Assembly (NCBI RefSeq): GCF_019396345.1
Contig: NZ_JAHKRM010000012.1
Location: 62,001-126,000 of the forward strand
Reading direction: 5' to 3'
Length of the DNA: 64,000 nucleotides
DNA from: Nonomuraea guangzhouensis
Lineage (GTDB): Bacteria; Actinomycetota; Actinomycetes; Streptosporangiales; Streptosporangiaceae
The position numbers and the translations under genes were made by a program. Positions 22,349 to 31,008 of this stretch are shown here, piece by piece (position 1 is the stretch's first letter; every line of letters starts with the position of its first letter). Under the pieces are notes generated by a model. The model was not told the DNA's origin, did no database searches, and saw only the letters and a list, made by a program, of their open reading frames with translations.

Positions 22349-23407
22349 ATGACCAAGACGAAAGTTCTGATCTCGGGCGCGAGCGTGGCCGGACCCGCCC
22401 TGGCCTACTTTCTGCAGCACGACGGGTACGACGTGACCGTGGTCGAACGTGCGCCGGAGCTGCGCGACAACGGCTACGCGGTGGACTTCCGCGGCGAGGC
22501 GCTCGACGTACTGGAGGAGATGGGCATCCTCGCCGAGCTTCGCGAGCACGACCCGAAGATGACCGGCACGACCCTGATAGACGAGCGGGGTGTGGAGACC
22601 GGGCGACTGCCCGCGGAGGCGTTCGCCGGCGAACTGGAGGTGCCGAAGCAGGCTCTGACCCGGATCCTGCATCGCATCACCGCCGGCGGTGTGAGGTACG
22701 TGTTCGACGACTCGATCAGCGCGCTGAGCCAGCACGAGTCCGGCGTCACGGTCGAGTTCAAGCGCGGCGCCGTCAGCGAGTTCGACTTGGTGATCGGAGC
22801 CGACGGCGTCTACTCCAAGGTTCGGCAGCTGGCCTTCGGCCCGCACGCCGACGCGCTGCGGCACCTGGGTCTTTCCGGAGTCGGCTTCAGCACCGCCAAC
22901 TACCTCGGCCTGAGCCGCAGCGGACTGCTGCGGCAGACCCCGGACACGGCGATCTACCTGTTCAGTCTCGGCACGGCGGAGCGCCTCACAGTCAGCCTCT
23001 CCTTCGCCACCACCTCATCCGCGCTGGACCGACGCGGCCGAGACGAGCAGGAGCAGGCAGTACGCGCCGCCTTCGCCGGGCACGGCTGGGAGACGCCCAG
23101 GCTGCTCGAGGCGATGAGCGAGGCGGACGACTTCTACTTCTCCTCGACCTGCCAGGTCCACCTGGACCACTGGTCACGCGGCCGGATCACGCTGGTCGGC
23201 GACGCGGGCTACTGTGCGGCGCCGACCAGCGGCATGGGCACCTCACAGGCACTGATCGGCGCGCGGACCCTCGCCCGCAACCTGGCCTCGGCGGGTGGCG
23301 ACCACGCGAGCGCGTTCGCCACGTACGAGGCGGAACTGCGGCCCTACGTCGCGGAGAACCAGGAGAAAGGCCGGCAGACCGCGAAGATGTTCGGCGGTGG
23401 AGCCTAG
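22349..23407 (+). CDS. FAD-dependent monooxygenase (aromatic hydroxylase family)
   Basis: About 352 residues. The N-terminal FAD-binding motif is KVLISGASVAGPALAYFL, the DG motif is DLVIGADGVYSKVR near residue 150, and the second FAD contact is LVGDAGYCAAPTSGMGTSQA near 285. This is the PHBH-type fold shared by tetracycline-inactivating and aromatic-ring hydroxylases. NAD(P)H would be the electron donor. The ATG at 22349 is two codons inside an alternative TTG and starts at the conserved beta strand. Together with the divergent TetR gene it looks like a small inducible detoxification or tailoring unit. Substrate unknown. Confidence 0.88.
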   Translation: MTKTKVLISGASVAGPALAYFLQHDGYDVTVVERAPELRDNGYAVDFRGEALDVLEEMGILAELREHDPKMTGTTLIDERGVETGRLPAEAFAGELEVPKQALTRILHRITAGGVRYVFDDSISALSQHESGVTVEFKRGAVSEFDLVIGADGVYSKVRQLAFGPHADALRHLGLSGVGFSTANYLGLSRSGLLRQTPDTAIYLFSLGTAERLTVSLSFATTSSALDRRGRDEQEQAVRAAFAGHGWETPRLLEAMSEADDFYFSSTCQVHLDHWSRGRITLVGDAGYCAAPTSGMGTSQALIGARTLARNLASAGGDHASAFATYEAELRPYVAENQEKGRQTAKMFGGGA

Positions 23408-23427
23408 TTCGCAGGCTCATGGGTGGG

Positions 23428-23668
23428 TTCCCAGGCCCGGCCGGGGAGGGGCCGGGCCTGGGTGAGTGGTCGCCGGTCAGCCGACGGCGTAGGCGCGGGT
23501 GATCGTCTGGGTCACCCCGTTACCGGCGGTGTCGGTGACCACCGCGCGCAGGGAGACGAACCCGGCCGTACGGGGGTTCGGCACCCCGGCGGTCCAGCCC
23601 GACTCGGTGCGGGTGACCGGGACAGACCGCCAGCTCTTGCCGTCGTCGGCGGACATCTCCAGCCGGAT
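23428..23668 (-). repeat. Inverted duplication, right copy (S8 peptidase 3' end)
   Basis: The parent copy of the repeat at 21460-21695: the final 64 codons of the S8 peptidase, its stop, and one arm of the terminator that follows. Confidence 0.8.
23430..23462. terminator. Bidirectional terminator
   Basis: A perfect 13-bp stem (CCCAGGCCCGGCC and its complement) with a seven-base loop lies between the convergent monooxygenase and S8 peptidase genes. Confidence 0.75.
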
Positions 23669-26623
23669 CGACTTCGTCTCCGCCTTCGCGGCGCCGGGGT
23701 TGCGCTCGATCCGGACGGGCAGGCTGGTCACGCTGCCCGGCTTGGCGCGGTTCGAGGTGTCCAGGCCCTGCGGGCTGTAGCGGACCGCGGTCAGGGGCAG
23801 CGGCTGCTCCTTGGCGGTGGTCGCGGACGGGAACGTCCAGGCCGTGTTCACCTCCGTGGAGAGCGTGGCCGGCCGGCGCATCGACGCGGTCAGCGTGTAC
23901 GAGCCGCGCCCGGCGGGCAGGTCGGCGCGTAGCTGACACCCTTCCTGCTCGTAGATCCAGCAGCCGGCGAGATCGGCCGTGGCCAGCACCTGCCCGTCCT
24001 TGGCGAGCGTGGCACTGCCGGTGGCAGCGGTGTCCGACCCCGTCCTGTTCGCGCCCCCGTCGGCGAACAGCCCCACTCCGGAGAAGGTCAGCTTGTCGCC
24101 GGTACGGTTACCGCCCGGCAGCAGGAACGACGGCCCGGTGACCGCGGCGTTCCAGACCTCACTGGTCTGGCCGCGCTTGGCGGGCCGGCCGCCGTCGAAC
24201 ATCAGCGAAGTGCCGACCTCGAGCCCGCTCTCGAAGGTCAGCCCGGGGGTGCGGTAGGAGATGAGCGTGCCGGGCAGGGTGATGTCGCCGACCAGCGACG
24301 ACAGGGCCGAGCCGGGGAAATCAGGGTCGCGCAGTCCGCTCAGCGGCGCACCCGTGGCCGCCACTCCTGAGGCCCGGTAGGTCGCGGTGACCTTCGCCAG
24401 ATCCTGCTGCCTGGCATCGTAAACAGGATCCTCGGGGAAGCCGTCGGTGCGACGGTCGACGAGTTGGTAGACGTACGGGCTGGGGGAGGCGTCCTTGCTG
24501 AGCCACGTGGTCTCCAGACCGTAGGTCAGACCTGGCCGGCGGCTGGGAACGACGAAGAATTCGGTGTTGACGTTGCCATTTGTCGACCACCAGGAGTTCC
24601 ACGCGCCGTGGGTCAGCCCGAGGGCGTAACCGCGCTGGAGTTCGGCGCTCGGATCGTCGAGCGTGATCTTGGCCGCCTTGCCCTGGCGCGCGTCCACTGT
24701 CAGCTGCTGGTCGCCGCCGTCGATCTTCAGCGCGGGGTCGGCGATCGTCGTGAGCCAGTTTCCGTCGATCTTCTCCAAGGTCTCGGTGTAGAAGTTCCAC
24801 TCGCCCTCGGGTAGTCGTACCTTGGCCACGCCGTTCCGGAAGGCCGGCTGGTGGATGGTGCCGGTCTTCGCGTCGTAGATCTGGCTCTGCCTGGGGTTGA
24901 TCGGCTGGCCCTGCTTGCCGATGACGGTGAGGGTGACGTCGTAGGACTCGGGCTCGACGTAGGCGCCGGCGAGCGTGCGGACCACCGTGTCGCCTGCGCT
25001 GGCGGTGACCGTTCCCGGGTAGTCACCCGGGGCCTTGCCGGTGGCGTCGATGGTCAGCGTGACCGAGGCCTCGCCCTTGGCCGGGACCGTGACCTGGTCG
25101 GTCGGCAGCTTCAGTACCTCGCCCTGAGCCGACAGGTCCAGGGTGACCGGGGCGTCGCTCGCGTTGGCGTACGTGATCGTTTTGGTCGTCACCCGCTTGC
25201 CCGCGGCGTTCCAGGGGAAGGGCGCCCAGACGTTGCCCTGCTCGGCCACGACCTGCTGCTTCAGCGCGCGTACCAGGTCGATCAGCCCGGCTCCCTGCTG
25301 ATAGAGCGTCGGGCCCTGGGCGGGTGCGGCGCTGCCGATCAGTGCGGCCTTGAGCTGCGCGCCCGTCCAGTCCGGATGGCGCTGCGCCAGGATCGCCGCC
25401 GCCCCCGCCACGTGCGGGCTGGCCATCGAGGTGCCGCTCATCACCCGGTAGCCGCCCCCGACAGCGGCGGCCGTGATGTCGACCCCGGGCGCGGTCACGT
25501 CGGGTTTGATCGCATGGTCGCTCACGCGCGGCCCCGGGCTGGAGAACACGGCCAGCTGACCCTTTTTGTCCACCGCGCCCACTGTCAGCGCCGCGTCAGC
25601 ACTACCGGGGCTGAGCACCCTGTCGTCAGCTCCGCCGTTTCCCGCCGCCGCGACGAACAGCGTGCCGGTCCGCTCCGACAGCGTGTTGACCGCCTGCTCC
25701 AGCGGGTCCAGATCGGGGCCGTCCGTGTCGCCGAAGCTCATGTTGACGACCTTGGCCTTGACCTCGGTGGCCGCCCACTCCATGCCGGCGAGGATGGCCG
25801 AATCGGTCGGCCCAGCGGCGCCGCCCACCTTCCCGATGGCCAGCGTCGCCTCCGGGGCCACGCCCCGATACTTCCCATCCCTACCCGCCACGATCGAGGC
25901 GACATGGGTGCCGTGGCCGATGGTGTCGCGGATGTCGGGGTCGTCGCTGAAGTTGCGCTCCTGTGCGACCGCGTCCTTCAGATCCGGGTGGTCAGGGTCG
26001 TAGCCGGAGTCGAGGACCGCGACCGTGACGCCTTTGCCGGTTATGCCCTGTTGCCATGCCTGGGGCGCGCCGATCTGCTTGACGCTCTCGTCCAGCGAGA
26101 ACGTTCTGCGGCCGTCCAGCCACAGCTTGGCCTGGCCTGCCGTCAAGGTGCGGGCGCCAGTCAGCTCCTTCCACGTCCGGGCAGCGCTCGCCTTCGGCAC
26201 GCGGACCACGCTCATCCCGAGGCCGGACAGCTGCCGGACCCGTTGGGCACCCTGCGGTGCGATGGCCTGCCCGCTGATCCCTTGAGAGATGACGGGGATG
26301 TCGGGCGTGTCGGCGTCGCCGTATTTCCAGGCCAGGAGTTGGGTGATGTCGAACAGCCGCCGGTCCAGCACCCCCTGGGCGATCAGCGGGGCGGCGTCGG
26401 CGGGTATCACGTACAGGTGGCCTCCAAGCACCTGAGTCGTGAAGTCCACCTGCCTGCCGGGACCAGGCTTGACCTGGTGCCCCTGCCCGGTGACCACGAC
26501 CCGGTCACTGGTGATCAGAGTCACCCCGTTCTCCTGCTGAGGCGGGGCCTGCACGGCCGACGCCGGTGTGGCACTGATTGCTCCCGCCGCGAGAGCGGCG
26601 ATGAGCGACTTGCCTAAAGTCAC
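23477..26623 (-). CDS. Secreted subtilisin-like serine peptidase, S8 family
   Basis: The 1048-residue protein starts at GTG, nine bases after an AGAGG site, with a signal peptide (LIAALAAGAISATPASA). A propeptide of about 170 residues precedes the catalytic domain. The triad is Asp205 in VAVLDSGYD, His237 in GHGTHVASIVAG and Ser399 in SGTSMASPHVAGAA, with the oxyanion Asn in AAAGNGG. The remaining 600 residues are beta-rich C-terminal domains, ending in one containing DDGKSWRSVPVTRTESGW. It is an extracellular protease for nutrient supply or processing. Its final 64 codons are copied in inverted orientation 1.7 kb away. Confidence 0.93.
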   Translation of the reverse strand: MTLGKSLIAALAAGAISATPASAVQAPPQQENGVTLITSDRVVVTGQGHQVKPGPGRQVDFTTQVLGGHLYVIPADAAPLIAQGVLDRRLFDITQLLAWKYGDADTPDIPVISQGISGQAIAPQGAQRVRQLSGLGMSVVRVPKASAARTWKELTGARTLTAGQAKLWLDGRRTFSLDESVKQIGAPQAWQQGITGKGVTVAVLDSGYDPDHPDLKDAVAQERNFSDDPDIRDTIGHGTHVASIVAGRDGKYRGVAPEATLAIGKVGGAAGPTDSAILAGMEWAATEVKAKVVNMSFGDTDGPDLDPLEQAVNTLSERTGTLFVAAAGNGGADDRVLSPGSADAALTVGAVDKKGQLAVFSSPGPRVSDHAIKPDVTAPGVDITAAAVGGGYRVMSGTSMASPHVAGAAAILAQRHPDWTGAQLKAALIGSAAPAQGPTLYQQGAGLIDLVRALKQQVVAEQGNVWAPFPWNAAGKRVTTKTITYANASDAPVTLDLSAQGEVLKLPTDQVTVPAKGEASVTLTIDATGKAPGDYPGTVTASAGDTVVRTLAGAYVEPESYDVTLTVIGKQGQPINPRQSQIYDAKTGTIHQPAFRNGVAKVRLPEGEWNFYTETLEKIDGNWLTTIADPALKIDGGDQQLTVDARQGKAAKITLDDPSAELQRGYALGLTHGAWNSWWSTNGNVNTEFFVVPSRRPGLTYGLETTWLSKDASPSPYVYQLVDRRTDGFPEDPVYDARQQDLAKVTATYRASGVAATGAPLSGLRDPDFPGSALSSLVGDITLPGTLISYRTPGLTFESGLEVGTSLMFDGGRPAKRGQTSEVWNAAVTGPSFLLPGGNRTGDKLTFSGVGLFADGGANRTGSDTAATGSATLAKDGQVLATADLAGCWIYEQEGCQLRADLPAGRGSYTLTASMRRPATLSTEVNTAWTFPSATTAKEQPLPLTAVRYSPQGLDTSNRAKPGSVTSLPVRIERNPGAAKAETKSIRLEMSADDGKSWRSVPVTRTESGWTAGVPNPRTAGFVSLRAVVTDTAGNGVTQTITRAYAVG

Positions 26624-26879
26624 GGTCTACCTCTTAGACGTAGGAGAGTGATCTTCCTCTCCTGTATTCGCCGAAGACCGCATTCGTCTTCTCGGCCGCC
26701 ACATGCGTCCTCGCCCTCAGCGCGATGCGCGCTCTGACCAGGGCCGGCCGCCGGATCCTCGACGACATCGAGGACGCCCGGGATCTTCGAGAACCATGAT
26801 CTCGTCGGTCCGGAAGACGACGCGTTTCAGGAGGTCGATGCGGCAGAACGGCACTCGTGGCCGTCGGGCTGGCGCGGCC

Positions 26880-27626
26880 TCACATCCGGGATCTCAGCAC
26901 GTCGACCTCGCAGCCTGGCGCGGACGGGTCGAAGCCGTGCTCGATCAGCCAGCGGATCGCCAGCAGGCTGCGCAACGACCACCACGCGCGGATCACGTCG
27001 AGGTCGACGTCGGTGCCGTAGCCGGCGACGACGTCGCCAAGGCGCTCCTCGTGTCCGAGCGTCAAGATGGCGAGGTCGAACAGGGCATCGCCCTGGCTCG
27101 CCTCGGACCAGTCGAGCACGCCGGTGATCTCGTCACCGTCGACGAACACGTGGGTGATCTGCAGGTCGCCGTGCGTGAACACCGGTGTCCACGGCCGGAG
27201 CGCGGCCTCGGCCACCCGGCGGTTGCGCGTGACCAGGTCGGTGGGAAGGACGCCGTTCGTGACGAGCCACTCGCATTCGCCGTCGAGGCGCGCTGCGATC
27301 TCGTCGAGGCTCCGGCCGGGCCAGGGCGGCAGCGGCGCTTCGTGCAGCTTCCGTACGGCGGCACCCGCCGCGGCCCACGCCGCCGACGACGCGGTCGACG
27401 GCTCGCCGAGGCGGCCGAGCGCCGTGCCGGGGAGGGCGGCGAGCGCGAGCACGGGCGGCTTGCGCCACAGGACCTCCGGAGTCGGGATCGGCGCCATAGC
27501 CATCGCCTCAACCTCGACGTCGGTGCGCGTCTGATCAGCGTCGATCTTCAGGAACACGTCGCCGACGCGCAGAGTCGCGCGCTCGCTATGGGCGACGACG
27601 ACCTCGACCTCCTCCACGTCGGCCAT
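26880..27626 (-). CDS. Aminoglycoside/macrolide phosphotransferase-type kinase
   Basis: About 248 residues. The kinase core is FTHGDLQITHVFVDGDE, followed by ITGVLDWSEASQGDALFDLA: the HGD catalytic Asp and the D of the metal-binding LDW motif match the APH family. The N-terminal lobe (ERATLRVGDVFLKIDADQ) supplies the ATP-binding Lys. Such kinases inactivate antibiotics or phosphorylate small metabolites. The start is uncertain: ATG at 27626 begins where family similarity starts, while a longer frame to 27764 is Arg-rich. No ribosome site is obvious. It stands alone, next to transposase debris, which may indicate acquired resistance. Confidence 0.78.
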   Translation of the reverse strand: MADVEEVEVVVAHSERATLRVGDVFLKIDADQTRTDVEVEAMAMAPIPTPEVLWRKPPVLALAALPGTALGRLGEPSTASSAAWAAAGAAVRKLHEAPLPPWPGRSLDEIAARLDGECEWLVTNGVLPTDLVTRNRRVAEAALRPWTPVFTHGDLQITHVFVDGDEITGVLDWSEASQGDALFDLAILTLGHEERLGDVVAGYGTDVDLDVIRAWWSLRSLLAIRWLIEHGFDPSAPGCEVDVLRSRM

Positions 27627-27799
27627 TGTCGCGGGGATGACCACCGATGTCGCCGGGTTTTTCGCGGGCGACCGCGCGGCTGACCGCGTCCCGCGGCCCG
27701 GCGGCCTCGCGCACGACACCGACCGCCGACGGATCGAGCCGTGAGCTATGTCATCCGTCGCCACCGCACCGCCAGCGGCTCACGATGGCGCGGGCTCAC

Positions 27800-28045
27800 C
27801 CCTGGCCAGCAGGCATGACCGGAGTGAACGTGCAGGTCCTGGCTGATCCGGCCTAGCGTCTGGTGTGGGCCTCGCCCGCGCTGCCAAGCAGTACCCACGA
27901 CCTGACCGCAGCCCGCGCCGTCGGACTGATCGACGCGCCGACCACGGCGAACGCGAACTCGCCACCTTGAAGGCCGGAAGATCCTGGCGAAGTGCGCTGC
28001 TGTCCGCACCGCATCACCACGATCGTGCAGGCCATCAACATAGGT
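27800..28045 (+). pseudogene. IS5-like DDE transposase, C-terminal remnant
   Basis: One frame reads VNVQVLADPA, a TAG stop, then RLVWASPALPSSTHDLTAAR, which matches the central DDE domain of IS5-family (DDE_Tnp_4-like) transposases. Another frame near 27985-28040 reads EVRCCPHRITTIVQAIN, typical of the C-terminal end of the same family. The piece is thus truncated, carries a nonsense codon and at least one frameshift, and has lost part of the middle. No terminal repeats are visible. Confidence 0.65.
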
Positions 28046-28064
28046 CGCTGCTCAGGACGGAAGG

Positions 28065-28595
28065 TCACTTCCAGATGTAGTTGTTGTCCGTGATGGGTGG
28101 GAGCCAGGCGTTGGCGGTGGGGGATCCCGGCGTCGGGAGGGCGGTCAGTGCGGGACCGATCAACGGGAACAGCGGGAGCGTGGCGGTCTTGCGGTAGTTC
28201 ACCCACTCGATGACCCCGAGCTCGTGGCCGCCATCGGGGAGGTTGTCGTACTCGACTGTGGCGAGCCGCTGTCTGACCTCGGGCGTGATGTGACATCGGA
28301 AGATCAGGTGGATTTTGCGTGGTGGTGGAGTAGGGCCGGGTCGGACGACCATTTGATCCTGGATCCAGCACAGCTCCGGCGGGGTCGCGTCGTCGAGGTC
28401 GAGCTGGAGTTCCTCGGCAAGTTCCCTGTGCAAGGCCTCGTGGATGTCCTCGCCCGGCCGGACGTTACCTCCAGGCGCCGTGTAGTGGGATCCGGTGGGG
28501 CGGTCGCGGCGGATCAGCGCGACGTCCTCGCCGCAGAACACCACGGCGCCGGAGCGGATCTTCACGCGGGAGAAAGGGGCGGTCGGATCGGTCAT
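28065..28595 (-). CDS. NUDIX hydrolase
   Basis: The 176-residue protein starts at ATG 28595 (MTDPTAPFSRVKIRSGAVVF). The Nudix box is GGNVRPGEDIHEALHRELAE followed by EL, matching Gx5Ex7REUxEExGU closely, with metal-binding glutamates intact. It hydrolyses a nucleoside diphosphate linked to another group, but the substrate cannot be told. A longer frame upstream to 28766 has no Nudix similarity and runs over the divergent small ORF. Confidence 0.88.
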   Translation of the reverse strand: MTDPTAPFSRVKIRSGAVVFCGEDVALIRRDRPTGSHYTAPGGNVRPGEDIHEALHRELAEELQLDLDDATPPELCWIQDQMVVRPGPTPPPRKIHLIFRCHITPEVRQRLATVEYDNLPDGGHELGVIEWVNYRKTATLPLFPLIGPALTALPTPGSPTANAWLPPITDNNYIWK

Positions 28596-28629
28596 GCGGG
28601 AAGTATTGTCCGTGGGGACCGGTGCGCGG

Positions 28630-28860
28630 ATGGCCACAACGGGAGTGTCGATGTCGGTCTGGGCAGTCGCCGAGCAGGCCTTGTTACCCAAGCGGGCCGG
28701 AGCAGGTGAAGATCGGCTGGTCGTGCTCGCCGATGACGACATGCTCGACGGCGCCCAAGCCACCACCTATCCCGGCATGCCGTGGGAGCCGAAGGAAGCC
28801 TTCCACACCCTCGCTCGCCACTATGCGAGCCGGACCACGACCGCGACGACATCGCCCTGA
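28630..28860 (+). CDS. Short unassigned ORF, possibly a truncated gene
   Basis: The frame encodes 76 residues (MATTGVSMSVWAVAEQALLP; later YPGMPWEPKEAFHTLARHYA), divergent from the NUDIX gene by 34 bases. The end changes to a Thr-rich tail, while the neighbouring frame continues EPDHDRDDIALIATTV, so a frameshift near 28830 is likely. The pieces vaguely recall a PP2C-type phosphatase with the middle deleted, but I do not recognise it with confidence. It abuts the ISL3 remnant. Confidence 0.35.
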   Translation: MATTGVSMSVWAVAEQALLPKRAGAGEDRLVVLADDDMLDGAQATTYPGMPWEPKEAFHTLARHYASRTTTATTSP

Positions 28861-29013
28861 TCGCCACCACCGTGCCATCACATAGGACTTACTGTAGGTT
28901 CCGCAGTTCCGTGTCGGCTGGCAACGTCTGGACCTGCGTTTGGGGACTGTACGGTTTTCGGCTCTGTCTCGTAATCGGTGGTAGCGCTGAGTGCTCACCT
29001 GCCAGGCTGGGCC

Positions 29014-30192
29014 GTGCTGAAGATCGACGATCTTGTTGGTGTGGTGTTTGCGGGGCTGTCTGCCCTGGTCATCGAGGATGTACAGGACGAGGAACACCTC
29101 ATCCGGGTGATGGCCCGTACTCGCGGCGAGTCGGTGCCGTGCCCGGTGTGAGGGGCGCCGACCGGTCGGGTGCACGGCTATGCCGGCCGGACGGTCACTG
29201 ATGTCCCGGTCGATGGGCGGCGGGTGGTGGTGTCGCTGCAGGTACGGCGTCTGGTCTGCCCGGTGCGGGGATGCCCTCGGCAGACGTTCCGTGAGCAGGT
29301 GCCCGGGCTGCTTGAGCGCTACCAGCGTCGGACAAGCAGGCTCACCGGGCAACTGGGCGAGGCGGTCAAAGAGCTGGCCGGCCGGGCAGGGGCTCGGCTC
29401 TCGGCGGTCCTGGCCGTCGCGGTATCGAGGTCCACGGCACTGCGACTGCTCATGCGGCTGCCGCTACCGTCACTGCGGACCCCGCGCGTGCTGGGCGTCG
29501 ATGATTTCGCGCTCAAGCGCCGTCATCGTTATGCCACCGTCCTCATCGACGCCGAGACGGGCGAGCGGATCGATGTGCTGCCCGGCCGCGGTGCTGACGT
29601 CCTGGAGACGTGGCTGCGCTCCCACCCCGGGTTGAGATCGTCTGCCGCGATGGGTCGGGCGCCTACGGCGAGGCGATTCGACGCGCCCTGCCGGACGCGG
29701 CGCAGGTCAGCGACCGATGGCATCTGTGGGCGAACCTGTGCGACAAGACCCTCGCCGAGGTTCGTTCCCACAGCGCCTGCTGGGCCACGGTCAACCCGCC
29801 CCGGCCCGCCGGCGTCCGCGAACAGACCACTCGCCAGCGTTGGCAGCAGATCCACGACCTGCTGGATAAGGGCGTCGGCCTCCTGGAGTCGTCGATCCCT
29901 ACCGCGATCACCTGCGTGAACGGCGCACACACCGGCAGCCTCAACCTGCTCTACCGCTATATCACCCAAGGTCGAGCCGAAGGAGAACGGCCCGTCACCA
30001 CCCCCGCGCCGCCTGGCCCGTCTCCTGCTCACCCACCCCGACCGGCTGCGTGACAGCGACACCCAGCTGGTGCAGGAACTCACCGCTGCCTGCCCTGAAC
30101 TGACCGAACTCGCCCGCCATGTCCGCAGCTTCGCCGCACTCCTCACCCCAGCCGCAGGCAACGATGCCACGCTCACCGCCTGGATCAAAGGA
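29014..30192 (+). pseudogene. ISL3-family transposase, degenerate and truncated
   Basis: Reading from a GTG at 29014 gives VLKIDDLVGVVFAGLSALVI, a TGA at 29149-29151 where a zinc-finger Cys is expected (PCPV-stop-GAPTGRV), then VHGYAGRTVTDVPVDGRRVV and the DDE-domain start VLGVDDFALKRRHRYATVLI. Near 29628 one base appears lost, and the frame continues VEIVCRDGSGAYGEAIRRAL and VSDRWHLWANL. Near 30000 it shifts again to RRLARLLLTHPDRLRDSDTQ and LTAWIKG, then stops matching at about 30192, before the last catalytic residues. It cannot encode a working transposase. GGCTCTGTCTCG near 28960 may be the left end. Confidence 0.8.
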
Positions 30193-30480
30193 GGCACCGC
30201 CGGACTCCCGCGTGTGGACGATCGCCCCGAGCACCGCCACGCCGAGCACCGCGCCGATCTGCCGGGTGGTGCTGCTGACGCCTGAGGCGAGGCCGCCTTC
30301 CTGCGGGCTGACCGCCTGCATGGCGGCCCCGGTCAGCGGCGACATGGGTCAGAGCGAACCCGATACCGACGACCGCCAGCCGCCACCACACGCCCCGTAG
30401 CCGGTATCGGCGTAGACGAAACCCAGCGCCAGGCCGATGCTGACGACGACGCGGAAGCCGTTCTTGTGCTACTCGATGAG
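30193..30480 (-). pseudogene. MFS drug-transporter remnant
   Basis: The minus strand encodes a C-terminal piece of a DHA2-type major facilitator: FRVVVSIGLALGF, LAVVGIGFALT, then in another frame MSPLTGAAMQAVSPQEGGLA and SGVSSTTRQIGAVLGVAVLG. Frame changes near 30350 and 30400 break it, and both ends are cut by transposase remnants. Exporters of this family pump drugs or antiseptics. Confidence 0.65.
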
Positions 30481-30491
30481 AGGAAAGCGGC

Positions 30492-30757
30492 ATGGGACGG
30501 CGGGGCTACCCGCCGGAGTTCCGGCGCAAAGTGCTGGACCTGGTAGAGGCGGGCCGCACGGCCACCGACCTGGCGCACGATCTAGAGATCAGCAGCAGAC
30601 GATCTACACCTGGTGGCGGCAAGACCGCATCGACCGCGGGCTGGAGCCGGGTCTGACCAGCAGCGAGAAGGCCGAGTTAGCGGCCGCCAAGCACCGCATC
30701 GCCGAGCTGGAGACCGAGCTGCAGGCCACCCGCCGGGCGATCGAGCTCATCCGGTAG
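30492..30757 (+). pseudogene. IS3-family transposase OrfA, frameshifted
   Basis: ATG 30492 follows GAGGAAAG and reads MGRRGYPPEFRRKVLDLVEA then GRTATDLAHDLEIS, the OrfA helix-turn-helix. Near 30594 the frame shifts; the correct continuation TIYTWWRQDRIDRGLEPGLT and the leucine-zipper ELAAAKHRIAELETELQATR are in another frame, ending at 30757. OrfA normally binds the IS ends and is fused to OrfB by programmed -1 shifting; this shift lies too early for that and looks like decay. Confidence 0.7.
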
Positions 30758-30759
30758 GC

Positions 30760-30900
30760 GGCACCCGCCAAAGGCGGTTCGAGGCCATCGCGGTGATGGC
30801 TGGCGAGAGCATCCCCGTCAAGGTGGCCTGCCGCGTCCTGGACGTCTCGGTCTCGGGCTACTACGCCTGGCGGGCCGCCTTGGGAGGATCGACCCGCGGT
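30760..30900 (+). pseudogene. IS3-family OrfB, N-terminal fragment
   Basis: The frame RRFEAIAVMAGESIPVKVAC then RVLDVSVSGYYAWRAAL is the typical beginning of an IS3 OrfB. It loses similarity at about 30900, before the rve catalytic core, so the element is 3'-truncated just before the membrane-protein gene. Confidence 0.6.
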
Positions 30901-31008
30901 AAGCAGGTCGGTCGGCCGCGCCACCACCGGCATCACGTGATGAGCCTCGCCCATCCGTCCGTGGCCTTGCCTCCCGCGGTCATGGAGCAGGGCATGACCC
31001 GGCGTCGA

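Noticed and set aside
30492-30900. Functional IS3 with programmed frameshift
   Set aside because: The shift in OrfA is near its N-terminus rather than at the OrfA/OrfB overlap, and OrfB is cut before its catalytic core.
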